DNA from: Anaeramoeba flamelloides
Taxonomy: Eukaryota; Metamonada; Anaeramoebidae
Assembly (NCBI GenBank): GCA_027625915.1
Contig: JANTQA010000051.1
Location: forward strand, 2,170,501 to 2,234,500
Length of the DNA: 64,000 bases
Reading direction: 5' to 3'
In this document: positions 44,414 to 55,311 of the stretch, one piece after another
Layout: each line of letters begins with the position of its first letter
Position numbering within the stretch: the stretch's first letter is position 1
Translations under genes and position numbers: made by a program
The notes under the pieces: generated by a model
What the model was told of the DNA's origin: nothing
Seen by the model: only the letters and a program-made list of their open reading frames with translations
Databases searched by the model: none

Positions 44414-47332
44414 TTATAAAAGGATTCTTTTATGATTCAATAATGTCCCAAATCTATGAATTTTTTTATCATGTTTTTCACAAAAATGCACCTTACATTC
44501 TGCACAATAATAAATGGCTTTTTTTTTACATTGAACACAAAGATGTGGTTCTTTTTCATCGTTTTCTTCGTTTTCCTGATTTAAATGATTTTCATTTGTT
44601 TGTGAAGATTCTGAATTTGAATTTTTGTTCGCACCATCACTGTTTTCAGTTTCAATTGAAATTGTTAATGCTTCTTTATTATTATTTAAAATTATTTTCT
44701 CCTTCTCCTTCTTTTTCTCATTTTCCTTCTCCTTCTCCTTCTCGTTTTCCTTTTCGTTTTCCTTCTCATTTCCCTTCTCATTTCCCTTCTCCTTCTCCTT
44801 CTCCCTTTCCTTCTCCCTTTCCTTCTCCTTCACCTTCTCCTTCACCCTTTCCATTTCAAAACTTCTTCTTAAATTACTATTATTTAATGATAAGGTTTGG
44901 TTTGTTTGATACTTTTCATTTTGATAATTTTTATTAAAAAATTTTTTATCTAAATGTCTATTTAAATTTTGTTCATTATTGTTATTATTATTAGTATTAT
45001 TATTATTGTTATTATTATTGGTATTATTATTATTTTTATTCAAATTTTTCTTATTATTTTCTTCCTCAAGAGTAATATTTTTATTAACGATCCTCTCATT
45101 GTCGTTTTCATCTTCGCTATCACTCTTGCTATTATCTTCTTCTGAAAAATCATAATCCGAATCATTACCTGATCCAGAATTTGAATCTATTTCGTTTGTT
45201 GATTTATTTTTTTCATCGATTGAAGAACTTTTTGACATACCTTCAGCTTCGTCATCTACAATTTCGCCATAATTGATTCCGCTGAGCTTTTTTTTTTCAG
45301 CAAAATTGGGGTTCAAATCAATGACTGTTTCGAAATCGTTTGTGGCCTCGTCCTCGTCCTTCATACAATCATAGCACATCCCCCTTAGCCAAAAGACTCT
45401 AAAGTTGTTTTTAATTATGGATATATAGCGTGTATAATGCTTTATCGCGCGCTTAAACTCTTGTCTCGCAAAGCATAGGCCACCCTTAATCAATTCCAAT
45501 TTGATCCCCTTTGGTATTAGCTCTATAATCTCTTCAAAGGTCTTTTTAGCGTTTTCCCAATCCTTATTGCCCAATTGCTTGGTTCCCTTTTTCAATAGGC
45601 TATTTATCGTCAAGGACCGTTCAATTTCTGTACCATAGTTTTGATCAAAAATGTCGTTACCGTCGAGCCATATCTCCAACAAATTTGAATTCACCTTCAG
45701 GGCCTTGACGATCCATTTCAAAGATTTGCTTGTTAGCTTATTGCCGTTTAGCCCTAATTTTGTGAGTGAAACATTTTGCTTGACGCCATCCATCATTAAT
45801 AATTTTAGGCCCTCGTCATTTATATTGTTACCATTCAGGGCCAATTTTTTTAAACAGCAATTGGTGCTTAACGCCGTGGCTAGATGCCCCATCCCCAATG
45901 TGGTGATTTTGTTGCCGGATAGGCCCAATTTTTTCAATTTCGTGTTTAAGACCAAGCCGTTGCACAAATGCTTGACTCCCATTTTGCCAATTTTATTCCA
46001 ATCCAACCGGATCATTTCCAAAGAGTTGTTTGCAATGAGGGCTTGCTGTAATTGGATCATCCCCTTGGGGCCAATTTTATTTCCCGTCAGGGACAAGTCT
46101 CGAAGCACATTATTTTTTTTCAGCAGCTTATGCAGATCTCTCATTGCCTTCCCATCGATTTGGTTCCCATTCAAAACGATGTCCTTCAGGGTCTTATTGT
46201 TGATCAGGGACTCTGCGATTGATGAAAAGCCCTCTGTCTTGATTTGGTTGCCCGAAAGGGCCAAAACCTCGAGCCCATGGTTTTCGGCCAGCCCTAACGC
46301 TATTTCCTTGGCGCCACTGATGCCGATCTTGTTATTATTCATTTTTAAAACCTGTAAAGTGTGGTTGTTTGTCAATAGCAATTTAACATATTTGGCACCC
46401 TCATTGGTGATCTTGGTTCCAGACAGACCCAGCGATTCCAATTGGGTGTTTTTTATTAGCGCGTTGACAAGGTATTTCATGCCGCCGTTTTTAATTGGAT
46501 TGCCATTCAATCCCAATTTATGCAAGGGGTGGTTTTTCGAAATGCCCTCGGCTAACAGCTTTGCGCCGTCGGTGCCGATCTTGTTTTGGTTCAACTTTAA
46601 TTCAAGCAAAATTTGGTTCTTTGTGAAAATTTGGCTCAGATATTTGGCGCCCTTATTGCCAATCCGGTTATTGTTTAAAGAGAGATCCTTAAGCGTCGAA
46701 TTCTTGATCAAGGCCTGAGATAGATACTTGACAGACTCGTCATCAATCCTGTTGTTTTCTAAGGACATCTCAACAATCGACTCGTTTTCGATGAGCGCAA
46801 AGGACAGTATTTTCATTTCATCTCGGGACAATTGGTTCTCCTCGAGGGTTAGCGTCTTGAGCGTCTTGCTGCTTTTGATCGACTCCGACAAGAGCTTGAT
46901 GCTCATCTTGTTGATCGGGTTCTCGTTCAGGCCCAGCTCCTCAAGCGTGTTGTTCCTTTGAAGCGAGATCGACAAGTACTTGATCCCCTCGCTGCCGATC
47001 TCGTTCTCATTGAGCTTCAAGAGCTTGAGTTTCTTATTCACAATCAAACCAGAGGACAAATACCTTGCCCCCTCGTTCGTGATGCGATTCTTGTTCAGTC
47101 TCAGCTCCTCAAGCGTGTCGTTCCTTTTGATGGATTCGCCCAGCGCCTTCGTTACCTCATTTTCCATCCGGTTCGAAGATAAATTTAAATCAATAATCGT
47201 GTGGTTCGAGCGGAAACTGTGGCACAGCCTTCGTAGTTGCTCCGTTTCCAATCGGCTATGAACCAGATTTAATGAAGTCAAATCTGGATCATTTGTTTTG
47301 ATCCTTGTTAATAAGATTTCTAATTCGTCCAT
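44414..47332 (-). CDS. LRR (ribonuclease-inhibitor type) - TPR - B-box-like zinc finger protein
   Basis: A 972-residue intracellular scaffold or adaptor; function not known. Residues about 15-555 hold about 20 consecutive 28-residue RI/NLRC3-type leucine-rich repeats (consensus L..L.L..N.I...G...L...L..N) in an almost unbroken solenoid. Residues about 560-690 are TPR-like helical pairs ('GNKDWENAKKTFEEIIELIP', 'FARQEFKRAIKHYTRYI', 'DEATNDFETVIDLNPNF'). The region about 700-925 is low complexity: acidic Ser/Asp, an Asn tract, then Lys/Glu repeats. The C-terminus (about 931-968) is a treble-clef/B-box-like finger with C-x2-C, C-x2-C, C-x2-H and a final His (CVQC...CAEC...CEKH...H). ATG at 47332. 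Single exon, with the LRR part markedly richer in G+C than the flanks and than the low-complexity tail. No NACHT or other NTPase domain. Confidence 0.92.
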   Translation of the reverse strand: MDELEILLTRIKTNDPDLTSLNLVHSRLETEQLRRLCHSFRSNHTIIDLNLSSNRMENEVTKALGESIKRNDTLEELRLNKNRITNEGARYLSSGLIVNKKLKLLKLNENEIGSEGIKYLSISLQRNNTLEELGLNENPINKMSIKLLSESIKSSKTLKTLTLEENQLSRDEMKILSFALIENESIVEMSLENNRIDDESVKYLSQALIKNSTLKDLSLNNNRIGNKGAKYLSQIFTKNQILLELKLNQNKIGTDGAKLLAEGISKNHPLHKLGLNGNPIKNGGMKYLVNALIKNTQLESLGLSGTKITNEGAKYVKLLLTNNHTLQVLKMNNNKIGISGAKEIALGLAENHGLEVLALSGNQIKTEGFSSIAESLINNKTLKDIVLNGNQIDGKAMRDLHKLLKKNNVLRDLSLTGNKIGPKGMIQLQQALIANNSLEMIRLDWNKIGKMGVKHLCNGLVLNTKLKKLGLSGNKITTLGMGHLATALSTNCCLKKLALNGNNINDEGLKLLMMDGVKQNVSLTKLGLNGNKLTSKSLKWIVKALKVNSNLLEIWLDGNDIFDQNYGTEIERSLTINSLLKKGTKQLGNKDWENAKKTFEEIIELIPKGIKLELIKGGLCFARQEFKRAIKHYTRYISIIKNNFRVFWLRGMCYDCMKDEDEATNDFETVIDLNPNFAEKKKLSGINYGEIVDDEAEGMSKSSSIDEKNKSTNEIDSNSGSGNDSDYDFSEEDNSKSDSEDENDNERIVNKNITLEEENNKKNLNKNNNNTNNNNNNNNTNNNNNNEQNLNRHLDKKFFNKNYQNEKYQTNQTLSLNNSNLRRSFEMERVKEKVKEKEREKEREKEKEKGNEKGNEKENEKENEKEKEKENEKKKEKEKIILNNNKEALTISIETENSDGANKNSNSESSQTNENHLNQENEENDEKEPHLCVQCKKKAIYYCAECKVHFCEKHDKKIHRFGTLLNHKRILL

Positions 47333-48249
47333 TTAGAGAGGTTGCTTGGAATTCTCTTGACTATTATTTGGTTTGTTTTTTTATTTTGTTTTTATTTGTC
47401 TTTTTGTGATTTTTTTTTTAAGAATGGTTGTGGGTGAAGAAAGTTTTTTAGTTTATTTTTTTTGTTTTTTTTTCAAAAAAATAAAGAATTGGAAAGTTTC
47501 GAAATACAATTGCTTTTTGTTGTTTTTGTCTATTGGTTGTGTTGGCTTTGGAATTATATCTTTTATTATTTTTTTTTTTTTTTTAATATTTTTGATGTGG
47601 TTTGGGACTTCTTTCTTCAAGAAAAAAATATCAAAAAAAGGTAAAGTTTGGGTTTCTATTCACGGTACCGAGTCTGTTGAGCAAAACGAGAAAAAACAAA
47701 AAAAAAAAAATGAAACTCAGACAAAAATTTTAGATTTATGCTTTAGTTTATTGACTTAAGGTGGTAATTGTCTCGTTAATTTATGCACGAATACTCTTCA
47801 AATTGTTTAAGAAATTTCTTCTTCAAGCAATCATCTTAATTATCAAATCAATTTCTTTTTCAAATTTGTGAAAAAAATTTTTTTTTCTTACAAGAAGAAA
47901 TATGTTTCGAATAAATTTTAGCCAAAAGTTACTGATAAAACAATTATTATTTGTATTTTGAAAAATGGGCATTCAATTAATAAATTAACATTTCAAAATC
48001 AGGTTGTTAAAGAAATATAGTTGTCTTTTTTGGTATTAAAAATTCAAAACTAATAAAATCATTCCAAATTTTTTTTTTTTTTCAGACATAATTTTTATAA
48101 ATGATCGAAAGTGGGGAAATAAATTTAAATTTTGAGTTATTTAGTGCCTTGTTTAACATTGAATAATGTAAAATTTTAATTTGAAAAAGGATCAAACAGA
48201 AATTTTAAATCAAGATATTTTTAATATCAACAACCACACAAGAAAAATC

Positions 48250-48339
48250 CTATATTATATCTCCCTCGTTCAAGTTGGAGGCTAAAGGCACCATTCTCTT
48301 ACTGTGAATTGGATTCCTAATCTTGGATTGTCTTGCCAT
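48250..48339 (-). CDS. possible 29-residue ORF or first exon
   Basis: ATG at 48339 reads MARQSKIRNPIHSKRMV then PLASNLNEGDII and TAG. The island is strikingly richer in G+C and more protein-like than the surrounding poly(A)/poly(T) DNA. A GTAAGA donor follows the 'PIH' codons, so it may be a first exon (MARQSKIRNPIH|) with later exons to the left that I could not find. No family recognised. Confidence 0.3.
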   Translation of the reverse strand: MARQSKIRNPIHSKRMVPLASNLNEGDII

Positions 48340-49933
48340 TAAAAATTATTTTGTGAAATTATATTTCTTTTGATTAACAAAATTCAAAGAATAAAAAATT
48401 TGAAATCCTAAAAGATCTGAAAGACACAAAATCCAAATTACAAAATACAATTCAAAGCATTCTCAATTTCCAAAAATCAAATAAAAAAAATCATTAAAGA
48501 GGATCTTAATTTTTATAAATCAATTAACAAAAAAACATTACAAAGTATCGAATCTCGAAAAAATTCAATACTGGTATTTGAATTACAAATTGGAAAAATT
48601 TTCTCTTCATTTTCCATATTTTACTTTTTCAAATAGAGTTTTTAAATTACAACCAACTTCTTTGAGAAATCAATTTATTATTGAAAAATATGAGAAATGA
48701 AGTGAAAATTTTTTCTTGGTTAAAATTCAAATACCAATAAAAAAAAAAATTCCTGATCTCCATAACAAAAAAATAAAAAAAGGATATCCATTTCAAAATT
48801 TAAAGAACAAAAAAAAGTTTCCCAATTTCAAATAAATCAAAAGAGAAAAAAAAACCAATTTTTTTTTTATTTTATTTTTCCAAATTATTAAATTTATTCA
48901 ATTCCAGGTAAATTGTTTCATTAAAATACAAAATCGATTTTATTTAATTTAATCTAATTTGTGATTATTTTTATAATATTGTATATTTGTTAAGGTAAAG
49001 AATTTTTTAACCACTTAAGAACAAAATAAGTGATTTGAAGAATTAAAAAAAATAAAAAAATAAAAAAAGCTTTTATACCTTGGTAATCTAAAAATTGATA
49101 AAAATCACAAAATTTACATAGTTATATTTAAAATTCTATTTCTTAATAATTCTAAATTATAAATCATCTATTTCTTTGGTATTATTGTTTCTAGAAATCT
49201 TCTCATCTTTTATTGTTGATTTTTAGAAACCAATCTAAAGGTACTGATTATTGAGAGAATAAGGTGAAGTTCAACTCTAAAAATAAACATTTTTTTGTAT
49301 ATTTTTTGATTTTTGAAAATTATTTTTCATAGTAATGACTCAGCCCCTAAATAAAGTTCATTTTATTTTTTTTTCTTTATCTTATTCTTTCAATTTAATA
49401 CATAATCTAGTATTTTATCATATATATATATATATATAATAAAATCAAATTTCTAGGTAAAATCATTGATATTTTGAATAAAATTTATACTATTTAACTA
49501 ATTTATTAAAAATTTTTCTTATTATGATTCAAAATATAATATTATTTTTTTTAAGGACAAAAATTCTCTTTATAAGTCTAAGTGTCCAACACTTGGCTCT
49601 TAAAAATAAATCCGAAATATTAATTGATTTTTTTTTTTTTTTGTTTTGCCTTTTTTATTATAGGTATGTATAAATTAATGGAAAGTAGTTTATTTAAAAC
49701 ATTTAATTATTATTAATAATTATAATTGTTAATTATTGGTCCAGAATCCATATATCAACTTTTAAAATGGGAATATATTAGCCAACTATTTATTAATAGT
49801 TTTAATTATTTAATAAAAACTTTATTTATTGTTTCTTAAGAAAATTTTAAGTTTTAAGCTTGGAAGTTAGTACAAAAAAAAAATATTAAGATGTGACAAG
49901 AATAGAAAATTTCAAATACTGGGAAGATAGATA

Positions 49934-50127
49934 CTGCCAGTTCCACGTTTAAGGCACAAACTTCAACAAAAATTAATGTACAATAAAAATTCCAAATTAA
50001 AACACAAAATTCAGATTCTAGTAAAATACTTTGCAAAAAAAAAATTCCAAATTTTGTTCCTTAATTTGAGTTTTTTTTGTACCTTAAATTTTATTGATAG
50101 TTTTTACTTTCGATTGGAAACCGACTG
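49934..50127. mobile_element. Tc1-type foldback MITE, copy 3
   Basis: Same family as 23162-23361 but the most diverged. Left 'CTGCCAGTTCC', right 'GGAAACCGACTG', TA on both sides, arms with 'aaggcacaaa' and 'ttgtaccttaa'. It abuts the large palindrome that starts at about 50135. Confidence 0.7.
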
Positions 50128-50134
50128 TAATAAA

Positions 50135-51507
50135 AATTTCTAACCATACCACAAAAATTTATAAGAAACATAAATTGGTTGTATCTGAAAAAAATTATCA
50201 TGTTGAAATCGAAAATACAATTACTATTGTCTCATTACTGTTGTTCAAAAAAAAAAAAAAAATATCACTTTTCAAAAAAAGTGATATGATTTTTTTTTTA
50301 TCAAAATAAAAATTTAATTGTTGAGAATCGTAATAATGATCAAAATGATCAGATTTTTTTCAAAAGTAAATAGGAATTCAAATGAGGATTAAAACTCTTT
50401 AAGAAGTAAAACATCGAAATATAATGTTCTGCATTCCAATTCTATCAAGCTCGTTATGGAATATTGTTTTCAAATCCAATTGCTTTATTTTAAAATCAAA
50501 TCTTCTTAGTAAAACGGAAATGAAGAAATATCTCTAATTTTAAAATTTATCATTTTAAAATTTAATTATTTTAATCAGTTCGTATAGGATTGGTAATTTA
50601 GATTTAATATTTATCCCGTTTGGGTATTAAATGATTCACCTTGATATTCAATTCATTTTTTTTTTTTTATCAAAATAAAGTTTTTAGTTTCTCCTTTAAG
50701 ATCAATTAAACAAAATTTAAAATTAAAAAATTATTAATTTTCACTTTATCTACATAATAATTGAGTTTTCCTCAAGTACTGACAAAAAAAAAATCAGATA
50801 AAGATGAAGAATTAATATGAAAGTTTTTATTTACTAGATATAAATTGTGCAAAAAATGAACTTTTCACTTATTTTTACCACTATTAAAAATGTAAAATAA
50901 ATAATTTGTTTATTACAAAATTCTACTTGGAAAATCTTGATAGAATATAAATTCAAAAAATCAAGTATTGATGTTTTACTTTTAGAGCCCTATCCCCGGT
51001 ATAAAAGTAAAAAATGGCCATTTTTTTTTTGTCATTTTTTTTTTTGTCATTTTTTTTTCAATCTCCTTTTTCATAAAACCCATGAAGAAAAGGTTGCCTG
51101 GAATGTAAAAATGATTACTATTCAAACCTAGCCAAATACTTGTTTCAAAACTATAACTTAAAGATATTCCAAAAAAAAGTTAATTTAAAAAAAATGACAA
51201 AAAAATGGCCATTTTTTTCTTTTATACTGGGACGAGGGATTTAAGGGGTTTTAACACTCATTTGAATTCTTATTAACTTTAGAAAAAAATCTGATCATTT
51301 TGATCATTTTTTCGATTCTCAACAATTAAATTTTTATTCTTATATAAAAAAAATCTTATCATTTTTTTTGAAAAGTGCCATTTTTTTTTTTTTTTTGAAC
51401 AACAGTAATGATACAATAGTAATTGTATTTTGATTTCAACAAGACAATTTTTTTCAGAGACACCAATTTATATGTCTTATAAATTTTGATGGTAGGTTTA
51501 GAAATAC
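50135..51507. repeat. large palindrome with about 270-base arms
   Basis: Left arm 50135-50402 and right arm 51243-51507 are inverted copies (for example 'tacaattactattgt' against 'acaatagtaattgta', and 'gatcaaaatgatcaga' against 'ctgatcattttgatc'). Between them lie about 580 unpaired bases (50403-50984) and a second palindromic element (50985-51241) directly against the right arm. No ORF worth calling. Confidence 0.65.
50985..51241. mobile_element. small inverted-repeat element nested in the palindrome
   Basis: Left 'CCCTATCCCCGGTATAAAAG', then 'aaaaaatggccatttttt'; the right end is its approximate complement ending 'CTGGGACGAGGG'. About 257 bases. The C/G-rich tips stand out in this AT-rich region and are typical of element termini. 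Confidence 0.6.
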
Positions 51508-51909
51508 TTTATCCATTTTTCCAATATTTGAAATTTTCAAATTTTTTTTGATAAAGACTTGAAAGACGCTAGTTTAAATATTCTCCTCAGAGTCTTAACA
51601 ACAATTTGAAATAAAATTTCGGAACAAAGTACTTTTGATTTACAGTTAATACCAATGATTTTGAGAAAAAAAGAGTTTCATTTGAATTAAATCAAGCATA
51701 ATAGAAATCACCAAAGTAGAAATGGTTGAAACACCAAAGAGCAAAAAAATTTGTTTCAAGATTTGTTTTACATCACAAATGTTCTTGACGAATCTCGTGA
51801 TTTGTTTTGAAATTGGCGTTGAAATTATAAAGAAGCCATTAATTTCTCAAAGCTACTTTCATAAGAGAAAAAAATCTGTTTTTTGTTTTTGGTGCAAAAT
51901 CTGGAAAAG

Positions 51910-51942
<33 letters not shown>

Positions 51943-52100
51943 AATGTCTTGTTGCTGTTTAGTTTTTTTTATTGAAGATCTAAATAATTTTAAGATAATA
52001 AAAGATGTTTTTTAATTGGGGTGGTTGTTGTTCTCTATAAAAAGGTTCTTCAAAAATATAAGTTGGATGAAGAAAATAAGATGCACATTCTTGATCTATT

Positions 52101-52635
52101 TTAGTCATTGATTTTCTTTCGGAATCTACACTTTGGTGAAATGGTGGCCTTTCCTCCAGATGGCCTAGCAAGTACAGTTTGGCATTTTGGACATTTGAAA
52201 ATTGTTTGTGAGTGTGAAAAGACAATTGAACTTTGAAGTTGAAGAGTATTTTTTTTCAAAAAAAAATTAAAAAAGAAAAAAAAAAAAAAAAAAAAAACAA
52301 CAAAAAGCAAATAAAAAAAAAATAAAAAAAAAATTTTTATAAGCTAATTCTGTTAAAGGTAAAAGTGGAAAAGCTAAAAGTTACATCATTGAACAACGTG
52401 AACATTGAACATCAAGGAAATATGAATTTGGGGTTGGTACAATCCTTTTCATTTTATGTTTTTTGTCTTCATCTTCAAGATCGATGTTAAGTAAATCACG
52501 TTCAGACTAAGGAAAGGTATTGAAAGAAAAAAAAGAAAATTATTAGTGTGAATGAAAAATTCTTCAACACAGTGTTGTAAAAGAAGCAGTTTATTAACAA
52601 AGAAGATTTAGAAGAAATGTGAGGTTTACAGTCAT
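52101..52635 (-). CDS. RPS27: 40S ribosomal protein eS27 (three exons)
   Basis: Zinc-binding protein of the small ribosomal subunit. Exons on the minus strand are 52635-52630 (ATGACT only), 52506-52385 and 52230-52101. Introns are 52629-52507 (GTAAAC...CCTTAG) and 52384-52231 (GTAACT...CAAAG, with a long T tract). All phases join, giving 85 residues ending TAA. Translation begins MTSERDLLNIDLEDEDKKHK, continues 'MKRIVPTPNSYFLDVQC' and 'FSHSQT', and ends 'RPSGGKA...KCRFRKK'. Landmarks fall at the same residue numbers as in human RPS27: DLL at 6-8, CxxC at 37/40, FSHxQT at 47-52, CxxC at 56/59, GGKA at 68-71. This makes the exon model very likely, including the six-base first exon. An AATAAA lies about 130 bases beyond the stop. 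Confidence 0.92.
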
Positions 52636-55311
52636 TATTATGAATTTGTTAACGAATTAATTTTTATTGGGAGAAATTAAAAGAAAATGATTTCTGCAAA
52701 AAGAAGGTTTTAAGGTACCAAAACACTTGACATGGAAAATCTTTTTCCCACAACTTTATATTGTTAATTCAACCTTCAAAGATTATAGGAGAATTTACAT
52801 GGTAAGAAAAAATCAGAATAATTGAGATAAATTTAAATTTATAACACTTCAAATAAAATAGAATCTATTAATTTTTTTAAAAGAGAATTTTGAAGAAAAG
52901 AAAAAAATAAAGCTTAAAAATAAACTAATAATACTATTAAATTCCAAAAAATCATGTGTATTTTTTGCTTCAATTTTCCATTTTTTTCGCTTTGGCTAAC
53001 AATTCAAATAAGGAAAGGAATTTTTTTTTGAATGTAAAGAAATCCTGCAAATAAGTTGGCTTCTATATACCCCTTGAAATGAATTCAATTAAAAGTAAAG
53101 TTAGTAGAATAATAAAAAGAAATTAAACCCTAAATGTATTTTAATATTTTTAAATTTATTAATAGAATATTCAGTAAAAAGGGAAATTTATATTTTCTAT
53201 ATTACAAGACAGTAGTAATTATAAATTAAAATACCTGAAAAAATCAATTATTTATACTTCAAAATTTATTTGATCTTAGTTATATTATTGAGTATTGAAT
53301 TAGTATAAGTATTGGAAAAAAATAAAATACTATTTATATATGAAAAAAAAACATTATATGCTCTGTATAGTAATATTTTTTATGATTATAATTATGAATT
53401 GAAATAAAAAATTATAAAAAAATATTTTTAACACTCGGTAAAGAATAATTAATTTTAACCCAATAATATTTAACAATTTACAAAATAATGAAATTAAGAT
53501 CACTAATATAAAAAAATTAAATTAAAAAAAAAAGTTAGATTATTCCATTGCTCACATTATCATTTTTTCATTTTTAATCGAGTTTATTCATAATACAATC
53601 AACATTATATTCTTAAAAATCTTGATACTATTGTATTTATTTTTTTTAATCGCAAATAATTTTTAAAAGTGTCTATAGTCGAAGAATAAAAGGCCTACAA
53701 TGGGATGTAATAATTTTAAAATGGATGTGACAATGAATGATCCTTAAATTCAAATTTATGATATTTTTTTGTAGAGATAATAACAAATAGTTTTGAAAAC
53801 ACTGTACTTATCATCTAAAAAAACTTGATATGGAAAAAAAAAATAACTGATGATAATTATTCAATGTTACTCAAGTATCTAGCTTCTTTTTACTTTTTGG
53901 AATAAAGAGAAAATTTATTAAAATTTCCTTTTTATTTCAAAAATTAAAAAAACCGAATTAAAGAGTCCGTAAAGTATATTAGGGTGTTACAAAGTGCCTA
54001 GGGTTTTCATAATTTAAAAGAATTTAGTCAAATCTTTGATTTTTCTCTATTCTTTTAAATTATGGAAAAACAAACTTTAAGTGTCCTAGGTTTTCCAGGA
54101 TTCACAAGAATTGAGTAAAATCTTTGATTTTTTCTCCATTATTTAAAATTCTGGGAAAATTAACGAAAGTTTCCTAGGTTTTTTTTTTTTTATGGAATAA
54201 ACCGAAAATTTCAAAAATTTTCTGTTCATTTCAAAAATTCAAAAAAACCTAACCGAAAAGTCAAATAAAAATATTTTTTTTCCAATTTAAAAGAATAAAT
54301 AATACTTTAATAGTCAAAATAATTGTTTTCCTATTTGAAAGATATTTGATAGAATGAAAAAAATACTTTTGAAATATAATAAAATGACCTATTAACTAGA
54401 AGAAGAAAAAAATATCAAATTTTTAACTCTAAAAGTTCAATAAAAACCTTAATAGAACCTGGATAATTGGATTTTTCAACATAAATTGTTAAATATCGTT
54501 TAAGAATAATTTTTGATCAAAGATATTTTATTAACAGATAGTGTGTATTATAATTGCGGTTATCTAAAAGTGAAAAATTAGTTATTATTGAATTGTTTTT
54601 TGAATTTTTTTTTTTCATGAACATGATGTGCAAAAATAATATATTATTTTTCCATGTTTACTTTGATAGATTTGTGATTTTTTCATTAATTATGATACTT
54701 TTTCTGGTTGGTGTACAGGGTTCAAGAAACTTGACAACTTATTTGATGTATTTTGTAACATTTTATAATATTTGAAAAAAGGAAGTGATTTGTAATAGAA
54801 ATGTCAAGAGGCAATTAAAAATAATTTTTCCAAATTCACACAAACCCAAACATATTTAATTGTTGATGAAATGGAACTGATTGTTACCTAAAATATTTGA
54901 AATCTTGTCAAGTTTCTTGAGCCGTGTTTACATACAAGGCCAGTACAATAATTAATGAAACAATCATAATTTTAACAAAAAATTTATCAAAATTTTTAAA
55001 ATCATTTTTTCACAGGTGTTGTAAAACTTATTAACGAATAATAAAAAGTTTATTTTTTATTTTTTCTTCATGATAAATTTTAATAATTTTGAGTTTTGGA
55101 GATATAACTTTATTAAAAATGTATTTAATAATTTGAATTTAAAAATTTTTAATTCTAAAAAAGAATATATTTAAGGTGTGAAAATTCGAAAAATTAATGA
55201 GAAAAAATAACTTGTTTATCTCCATTGTTAAATTTTTTTTTTTTAATTATTCAATAATTAATTCCTATGAAAATAAAAAAAAAATAATTTAAGAAATTTT
55301 TTATGAAATTA
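52636..55311. other. AT-rich gene-free stretch
   Basis: Upstream side of the eS27 gene, presumably with its promoter in the first few hundred bases. 54001-54260 holds two LINE-associated hairpins and a 'taaaccgaaaattt' palindrome like that at 6480-6540. Otherwise nothing recognised. Confidence 0.5.
54001..54260. repeat. cluster of LINE-associated hairpins
   Basis: Two palindromes ('aatttaaaagaatttagtc' paired with 'ctattcttttaaatt', and 'ccaggattcacaagaattga' with its partner) are followed by an inverted pair around 'ataaaccgaaaattt'. The order resembles 6297-6540, so this is probably a leftover LINE 3' end without coding sequence. Confidence 0.6.

Larger units (their letters stand above)
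47333..52100. other. mostly gene-free stretch with palindromes
   Basis: Contains a possible small ORF (48250-48339), a Tc1-type MITE (49934-50127) and a large nested palindrome (50135-51507). The plus-strand frame at 47373-47759 is Phe-rich and TTG-started, so not called. A long A tract lies at 51909-51940. Confidence 0.5.

Noticed and set aside
44443-47261. Long plus-strand frames opposite the LRR gene (for example 45651-46718, 355 codons)
   Set aside because: They are antisense shadows of a highly repetitive LRR coding sequence. Only the minus strand shows the regular 28-residue consensus and domain order.
47373-47759. 128-residue plus-strand frame upstream of the LRR gene
   Set aside because: TTG start, mostly Phe/Leu/Ile from T tracts; only the last 30 residues look protein-like, too little to call.
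51722-52015. 97-residue plus-strand frame
   Set aside because: The second half is a poly-Lys run from a 30-base A tract and it collides with the eS27 3' end; no family features.
51980-52225. 81-residue minus-strand frame overlapping eS27
   Set aside because: It is a different frame over the eS27 last exon and 3' UTR; the eS27 frame has the family signature.
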